From assembly GCA_903822545.1 (NCBI GenBank), contig CAIJPN010000103.1, forward strand, positions 19,168-83,167: a DNA stretch of 64,000 nucleotides. The letters run 5' to 3'. Each line of letters begins with the position of its first letter. Position 1 is the first letter of the stretch. Both the position numbers and the translations under genes were made by a program. This document shows positions 59,824 through 64,000 of the stretch, one piece after another. Under the pieces are notes generated by a model that had not been told where the DNA came from, did not search any database, and worked only from the letters and a program-made list of their open reading frames with translations. The stretch is from an uncultured Anaerolineae bacterium (lineage in GTDB: Bacteria > Chloroflexota > Anaerolineae > Anaerolineales > Villigracilaceae).

Positions 59824-61428
59824 TTATCTGGAGAAAATGTCGAGATATTTCCCCGTATTTAACTCCCAAATCGCCTGCCAGCGCGCGCGTGTCCACAGAT
59901 CGCCAGACACGATGAGATGCAGCTTATCGAAAACCTCGGCCAGCGCCGGGTCGCGGATCTGGTTTGCGCCGGTTTCAAGGGTCGCAAGGTAGCCTTCGGG
60001 CAGGTCACGCTCAAAGTGCGCAATCCGCCAATCGCGGCCCGCCGGGATTGGCAGGCGCGCCAGCAGCGGGTCGCCCAGCCCCAGCAGGTCAACAATATGC
60101 GTCCCCGGCCCGGCAAAATAGCCCAACATCCCAACCCCGCGCTGCACCACCAACCTGCTGCCATTTTTGCGAATTTCGCGGCCCAGATCGGCGTTGGGGT
60201 GCGTGGGCAGGCTGGCATCGCGCGAGAAAAAAACCAGGCTGGTATAGGCATAATACCCGGCAGACTCGTCTGCAATGCCATTAGATGTAATGTAAGACAT
60301 TTCGCGGTTGCCAAAAGCAGTCAGGGGCGAGAGGAAATAGCCCAACAGCAGCACCAGCCCGGCCCAGGCGAACTTTTCCAGCGGCGGGCGCTGCTCGATG
60401 TGGCGGATGAGCAGGATGACGCCGAGCAGCAGCGGCCCGGTGAAGAATCGTCCGCTCATAAAATCACCGCCGATATACAGGATGTAGGCGAAGTAGAGCA
60501 GGATGCCGCTCCCGAGCATTTTCCCGGCCCGGTCTTTCCCGGCAAAGGCCAGGACGACCGAGGCGCTGGCTACCGTTAAAGTGAGCGGATTCCAGCCCAG
60601 GCTGTTGACGAAATACAGCAGCCCCTGCGCCAGCAGTTCGGCCTGCGGCACGCCGCTGGAGAGTTTGGCATAGTAAGTGTTCGGCAGGAAAAAGCCGTAG
60701 TAAACCAGCGAAAAGATTTCCCACAGGATGAACGGGGAAAGCCCGGCCAGGATCAAGCCCAAATTGCCCAGCATGTCACTGCGAGCGAGCATTTTTTGCG
60801 AGCGCGGCCCCCCCTCATCGACCGGTGAATCTTGTTTCAGGGCAGGTTGCTTCGTCACTGTTGCGGCTCGCAAGGATATGTCTATCAGCGCCGGGAGCAG
60901 CATCAGCGCTGAATCGATGCGGTTAAACAGGGCCAGGCCAAACAACAGGCTGAGCATGAAAATTTTCCGGGGCGAAAAAGGCCGCTCGGGCAGGTACAAA
61001 AGCGCAAATCCGAGTAAAAGGAGATGTGTCAGCGGGTTTTCCAGCCCGGAGGAAGCGTAATCCACAAAAGCTTTGGAAAGGATCAAAATCCCCCAGCCCA
61101 GCAGCAGCCCGTAATCCGTTTTGGGGATTTTGGCCAAGAAGATGAAGATGGTAATGCTCGAAACAAGGATCGATAGACCGACCAGCGTGACTTCGGCGTT
61201 GCCGGTTGGCAGGTAGGCAGCCGTCAGCAGGAACATCCACAGCGGGTGGGTGTAGGTTTGCACGCGCTCGGCGATGTTCCAGCGCAGGCCGTAGCCATGG
61301 ATGAAGTTATCGATGGTGCGCATGGTGATGAAAGCATCGTCGCCGATCCAAGATGTCTGGATGAGCACAACGATGAATATGAGCACGAGCGGGATGATGA
61401 GCGGGTGTTTGCGCAGGGTTTCGAGCAT
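59824..61428 (-). CDS. GT-C membrane glycosyltransferase (AftB-like)
   Basis: A 534-aa protein with about eleven membrane helices. The first external loop 'IGDDAFITMRTIDNFIHGYG' followed by 'LRWNIAERVQTYTHPLWMF' carries the GT-C Asp-Asp motif and resembles mycobacterial arabinofuranosyltransferase AftB and related polyprenyl-phosphate-sugar transferases. The C-terminal ~140 residues form a soluble extracytoplasmic domain. The start is uncertain: no ribosome binding site precedes either the ATG at 61428 or the one at 61470; the former gives a cleaner N-terminus. The acceptor is unknown. Confidence 0.78.
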   Translation of the reverse strand: MLETLRKHPLIIPLVLIFIVVLIQTSWIGDDAFITMRTIDNFIHGYGLRWNIAERVQTYTHPLWMFLLTAAYLPTGNAEVTLVGLSILVSSITIFIFLAKIPKTDYGLLLGWGILILSKAFVDYASSGLENPLTHLLLLGFALLYLPERPFSPRKIFMLSLLFGLALFNRIDSALMLLPALIDISLRAATVTKQPALKQDSPVDEGGPRSQKMLARSDMLGNLGLILAGLSPFILWEIFSLVYYGFFLPNTYYAKLSSGVPQAELLAQGLLYFVNSLGWNPLTLTVASASVVLAFAGKDRAGKMLGSGILLYFAYILYIGGDFMSGRFFTGPLLLGVILLIRHIEQRPPLEKFAWAGLVLLLGYFLSPLTAFGNREMSYITSNGIADESAGYYAYTSLVFFSRDASLPTHPNADLGREIRKNGSRLVVQRGVGMLGYFAGPGTHIVDLLGLGDPLLARLPIPAGRDWRIAHFERDLPEGYLATLETGANQIRDPALAEVFDKLHLIVSGDLWTRARWQAIWELNTGKYLDIFSR

Positions 61429-61589
61429 GTCTGGTATGTTGTGAAAATGTTTGCGCGGCGCGGGCCGCATGTGCGAAGTGTATCACGCCATGATTTGGAT
61501 GGGGTTGAATGGCGGGTAGTTGTATCTTCCCCGTTTTGAGCGGTTTCAGGGCCTTCTTATAGTAGACTTGTTCCGCGATAAAAATCCAT

Positions 61590-61668
61590 CCGAAAACCTT
61601 TAACGCGATGACGCAGGGCGCTGATTTTCAGCAGGAATTCTTGGCGACTTTGCGACTTGGCGTTAAAA
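61590..61668. repeat. Dispersed repeat (CTTTGCGACTTGGCG type)
   Basis: TTTAACGCGATGACGCAGGG and TTTGCGACTTGGCGTTAAAA form an interrupted inverted repeat in the gap 61471-61714. It is related to words at 1575-1602. The first part of the gap shows nothing else. Confidence 0.55.
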
Positions 61669-61714
61669 ATTGCTTTGTTCAGGAACAACCCTATTATTAA
61701 AATCTTGTTTTGAG

Positions 61715-61876
61715 TTATCGCCCTGTCTGCCCAAACGCTGTCTTCAGTGCTCCCGGCAATTCTCCTACATACGTCAATACCAACCGCTGGCCTGCCCTGG
61801 TCGTCGCCATATAGAGCTTGCGCGTTTTATCGTGGATGAACACATCGTATTTGTCATTCGAAATCTGCAACAGCCT
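61715..61876 (-). pseudogene. C-terminal remnant of a superfamily I helicase
   Basis: Directly after the ATPase stop, and in the same frame, about 53 codons read RLLQISNDKYDVFIHDKT, then RKLYMATTRAGQRLVLTYVG, ending at TAA 61715-61717. 'LYMATTRAGQRLVLTY' matches the last conserved motif (VI) of UvrD/Rep-type helicases (LYVAMTRAxxxLxL). No start codon or upstream helicase domain is present. The fragment is either the tail of a helicase gene disrupted by the ATPase gene or a relic of a deletion. Confidence 0.6.
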
Positions 61877-63289
61877 TTAATCATCCATTCCTGAAACCCC
61901 GGTACCAATCATTTCCTCCCAATCAAACAGCAGCACATCCGGGCGTTCTTTGATCTGCTCCCGCAGCTGCTCCGTGAAGCCAGACCTGGCACACAGCCCA
62001 TAGATAACCGACTCTTTCCCAGATTCTCGCCTGAGCACAGCCGCTTTCGATTCCAAATCTTGCAGGATGTCACTGCCAACTGGATTTTTGCTCCATTTGC
62101 ACTCCACCAACAAAACCTGGTTTTCGCCGATTCCTACCAGATCGACTTCCTGGTTAGCCTGCCACCATCCGCCGATTTGTTGGGGCAGGAACGGGAGGTT
62201 GCCATCCAGCCCCAGTTTCCACAGGATTTGCTGGCAGGTTTGCTCAAACACCGGCGCGGAGAAATGATCCAGCTCAGGGGCAATCGCAGATTTATAAACC
62301 ATCTCCTTCGCGCCGCGCTCCAACTGGGATCGGTTGGGCAGCACAAAACGGAACCAGAATCGCAGGTAGTGATCTTTCAAGCGGTAGATGCCCCGGCGGC
62401 TTTTGTGCGGTTGACTCTCCGTTACGGGGATGGTGCGTTCGATCAGGTGAAGTTGTTGCAGCGTTTCAAGATACGGCGTGACATTTTCCACCCCGGCGGC
62501 CTGCTTGATTTCGTTTTGACGGGTGTTCCCGGCAGCGATGGCCTGTAATACCGCAAAATAATTGCGCGGCTCGCGTAATTCCTGCTGCAAAACAAAACGG
62601 ACTTCGTCGTAGAGCGGCGCGCCGCGTTCCAGGATGGTTTCCAGGATGTTGGTTTCCAGGCTTTGAGTCGGCTGGACGGCTTGCAAATAGGCCGGGGTTC
62701 CGCCGTAAACAGCGTAGGCCCGCAGCCGGTCTTCGCGAGAGTATTCCGGGAAAAACAACTGCGCATCGAGATAATCCAGCGGCTCCAGCAGGTATTGGGC
62801 GGTACGCCGCCCGTAGAGCGGAGCCTGGTATCCCAGCACGGTTTCTTCCATCATGCCGATGTACGAGCCGTTGAGTATCAGCATGACCTGGCTGTGACGC
62901 AGCACCTGATCCCACAAGCGCTGCAAAATCGACCCAAGCGGCGGATAAGCCGCCACCAGGTAGGGAAATTCATCGATCACCACCACCAGTCGCTGGTTTT
63001 GGGCCTGCCGCGCCAGGGTGTTGAACAGGTCGTCCCAAGTGTTGTACACTGCATTGACCTGACCGGGACCAAAGATGGCGTCATTGATGGCCGCTGAAAA
63101 ACCAGCGCGCATGGTTTGCTCGGGGACCTGGTCAGCCACAAAAAACACGGATGCCTTTCCCTGGCAAAAATGCGCCAGTAATTCCGTTTTTCCCACCCGG
63201 CGGCGGCCATATAGCACGAACAGTTCCGCTTTTTGGGATTGGTAGTGCTTTTCGAGCAGGGCGAGTTCGGCGATACGGTTTACGAACAT
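61877..63289 (-). CDS. ATP-binding protein with C-terminal DUF234 nuclease-like domain
   Basis: A 470-aa protein of the archaeal-type ATPase family (STAND/AAA-like). Walker A is 'LYGRRRVGKTELLAHF' near residue 27, Walker B 'LVVVIDEFPYLV', and 'LILNGSYIGMMEETVLGYQAPLYGRRTAQYLL' in outline is the sensor region. A winged-helix region follows (about 255-310). The C-terminal DUF234 domain has 'EVDLVGIGENQVLLVECKWS', the D...ExK core of a PD-(D/E)XK nuclease. Such genes are common in Chloroflexota and archaea and often show plasmid-like or defence-island distribution; function unknown. Two nested palindromes lie upstream. Confidence 0.88.
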   Translation of the reverse strand: MFVNRIAELALLEKHYQSQKAELFVLYGRRRVGKTELLAHFCQGKASVFFVADQVPEQTMRAGFSAAINDAIFGPGQVNAVYNTWDDLFNTLARQAQNQRLVVVIDEFPYLVAAYPPLGSILQRLWDQVLRHSQVMLILNGSYIGMMEETVLGYQAPLYGRRTAQYLLEPLDYLDAQLFFPEYSREDRLRAYAVYGGTPAYLQAVQPTQSLETNILETILERGAPLYDEVRFVLQQELREPRNYFAVLQAIAAGNTRQNEIKQAAGVENVTPYLETLQQLHLIERTIPVTESQPHKSRRGIYRLKDHYLRFWFRFVLPNRSQLERGAKEMVYKSAIAPELDHFSAPVFEQTCQQILWKLGLDGNLPFLPQQIGGWWQANQEVDLVGIGENQVLLVECKWSKNPVGSDILQDLESKAAVLRRESGKESVIYGLCARSGFTEQLREQIKERPDVLLFDWEEMIGTGVSGMDD

Positions 63290-63301
63290 GGCTCATCTCC
63301 G

Positions 63302-63338
63302 TAAGATAATCATGATTATGATAATCAAGATTATCTTA
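63302..63338. promoter_or_regulatory. Nested palindromes upstream of the ATPase gene
   Basis: Outer arms TAAGATAATC / GATTATCTTA (63302-63311 and 63329-63338) enclose an inner palindrome TGATTAT-G-ATAATCA (63313-63327). The element ends 13 bp before the ATPase start codon. Its symmetry suggests a dimeric regulator binding site, possibly autoregulatory. Confidence 0.55.
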
Positions 63339-63380
63339 TCATAATAAATATTAGCATAAAAGCCCCCGAAATAAAAGAAA

Positions 63381-63490
63381 CCGCTGCATGAGTGAAAACT
63401 CATGCAACGGCGTGCTACTGGGCAAACCAGCCACCTTGCTGCCAGTGGGATTTTGCACCCACATCTCCCGTCTCACACGGGACGCTACTT
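63381..63490 (-). other. Structured spacer with several hairpins
   Basis: Read on the minus strand, the sequence can form TCCCGT/ACGGGA, GTGGG/CCCAC and CAGC/GCTG hairpins and ends in a near-perfect stem, CCGTTGCATGAGT paired with ACTCATGCAGCGG (63381-63410, loop TTTC), followed by TTTCTTTTATTT. The last hairpin is a convincing terminator for leftward transcription, though no leftward gene precedes it. It could be a small RNA, a mobile-element end, or the 3' end of a degraded gene. Confidence 0.4.
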
Positions 63491-63647
63491 GTCCTTGTTG
63501 CCAAAACAACGAAGCGGTTTATTCATTCACCTTACGACATGGCATTGTGGTTAGTATATCGGGGTTATCGAACTTCAACTTTTGTAAATATCGAGAGCGT
63601 GCCGGAACAGGTTATCCAATGAAATATCCTGCCGATCAGCCGCGATC

Positions 63648-64000
63648 ATGGATTTGGTCAATGCCCTGACGATTGCCGGGCACGTCAGTTCGCCGGTTGC
63701 ATTAAGTGAGTCGCCCATGTTCCCGCGCAAATTCAGCAGTGTGTATGATGCGCTGGTGTTTGGAGATTTGGGTGACGACCTGAGACCCGTATTCAGTGAT
63801 AGCCAGGATGAGAATTGGGAAACGATCGCCGGGTACGAGATTCATGCAGTGGATGCCATGCCCAACGAACGGATGGCAGCAGAGACCCTCGAAGACCGCG
63901 GCGCGCTGAAAGCCAGTCAAAAAGAAGCGGTGCGCTATGGTCACAAATCCTCGTGGATGGTTCGTTTGGTGCAGAGCGGCACATCCTGGGCGGCCCCGGA
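63648..64000 (+). mobile_element. Transposase, N-terminal part (continues past right edge)
   Basis: From the ATG at 63648 the frame stays open to base 64000 (117 codons). The protein begins MDLVNALTIAGHVSSPVALS and continues with 'YEIHAVDAMPNERMAAETLEDR' and 'VRYGHKSSWMVRLVQSGTSWAAP'. The order His-x-x-Asp, then 'tLeDR', then 'VRyGHKxSWxVRLV' is like DDE transposases found repeatedly in Chloroflexota, where the first Asp would be catalytic. No ribosome binding site is visible. The family cannot be named without the missing C-terminal part, and terminal repeats were not identified. Confidence 0.55.

Noticed and set aside
63400..63490. Cobalamin riboswitch-like words (GGGA...GGTGCAAAATCCCACTG on the minus strand)
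   Set aside because: The GCCACTG/conserved B12-box sequence and P1 closing stem are missing, and no cobalamin gene is adjacent.

Overview
The window looks like a chromosomal segment of a member of the Chloroflexota, class Anaerolineae. This is an inference from gene content: diderm-type envelope genes are absent, there are many lipobox solute-binding proteins and N-terminally lipidated glycoside hydrolases, the GH94/GH3/GH1 and ABC sugar import combination is present, paired two-domain GNAT genes occur, and short palindromic and 'CACGGAG' dispersed repeats are common. GC content is moderately high. No rRNA, tRNA or CRISPR array was recognised.

Layout. 1-1144: 5' part of a secreted repeat protein that runs off the left edge, preceded by a small receiver-like protein. 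1145-1874: gene-free, filled with degenerate dispersed repeats. 1875-6074: membrane-anchored pullulanase, convergent with a small lipoprotein. 6168-14177: a phosphate module. The leftward operon is pstS-pstC-pstA-(59-aa membrane protein)-pstB-phoU; the rightward one is a Na/Pi cotransporter, a second pstB and a GlmS-like SIS sugar isomerase/deaminase. 14255-34603: a long leftward saccharide locus. It holds a LacI regulator, an ABC sugar importer, a GH4 enzyme, a BadF-type sugar kinase, a GH18 chitinase-like lipoprotein, a GH5-like hydrolase, a ChbG-type deacetylase, two GH3 enzymes, a PIG-V-like membrane glycosyltransferase, a GH94 disaccharide phosphorylase and a GH1 beta-glucosidase. 34715-43447: a leftward peptide/oligosaccharide ABC importer (two ATPases, two permeases, two binding proteins). 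43673-48019: a rightward cluster with a candidate leader peptide, two tandem terminators, four GNAT genes (six GNAT domains), a zinc ribbon and a HAD hydrolase. 48071-59765: mixed housekeeping and envelope genes: Ser/Thr kinase, NERD protein, NfeD-type protease, Era, YitT, a beta-hydroxyacid dehydrogenase, dihydrolipoamide dehydrogenase, PAP2 phosphatase, a nucleotidyltransferase and a partner of unknown function. 59824-64000: a GT-C glycosyltransferase, a helicase remnant, a DUF234-type ATPase, a structured spacer and the start of a transposase.

How the genes fit together. The central locus reads as scavenging of beta-linked glucose and N-acetylglucosamine oligomers. Surface lipoproteins (GH18, GH3) would cut polymers, the ABC importer would bring in short oligomers, and cytosolic GH94, GH1, GH3, GH4, ChbG and the kinase would degrade them. 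The SIS protein near the phosphate genes could feed amino-sugar phosphate into glycolysis.

Most notable points: (1) a leader ORF with a strong ribosome binding site followed by two similar terminators in front of the GNAT cluster, which looks like ribosome-mediated attenuation; (2) two PstB paralogues whose lesions lie in complementary motifs, as expected for a heterodimer with one normal and one degenerate ATP site; (3) an unlisted 59-aa membrane protein inside the pst operon; (4) at least four short palindromic repeats inserted in frame in coding sequence, three of them in one GH94 gene; (5) successive spacers of the saccharide locus each occupied by a different inverted repeat family.
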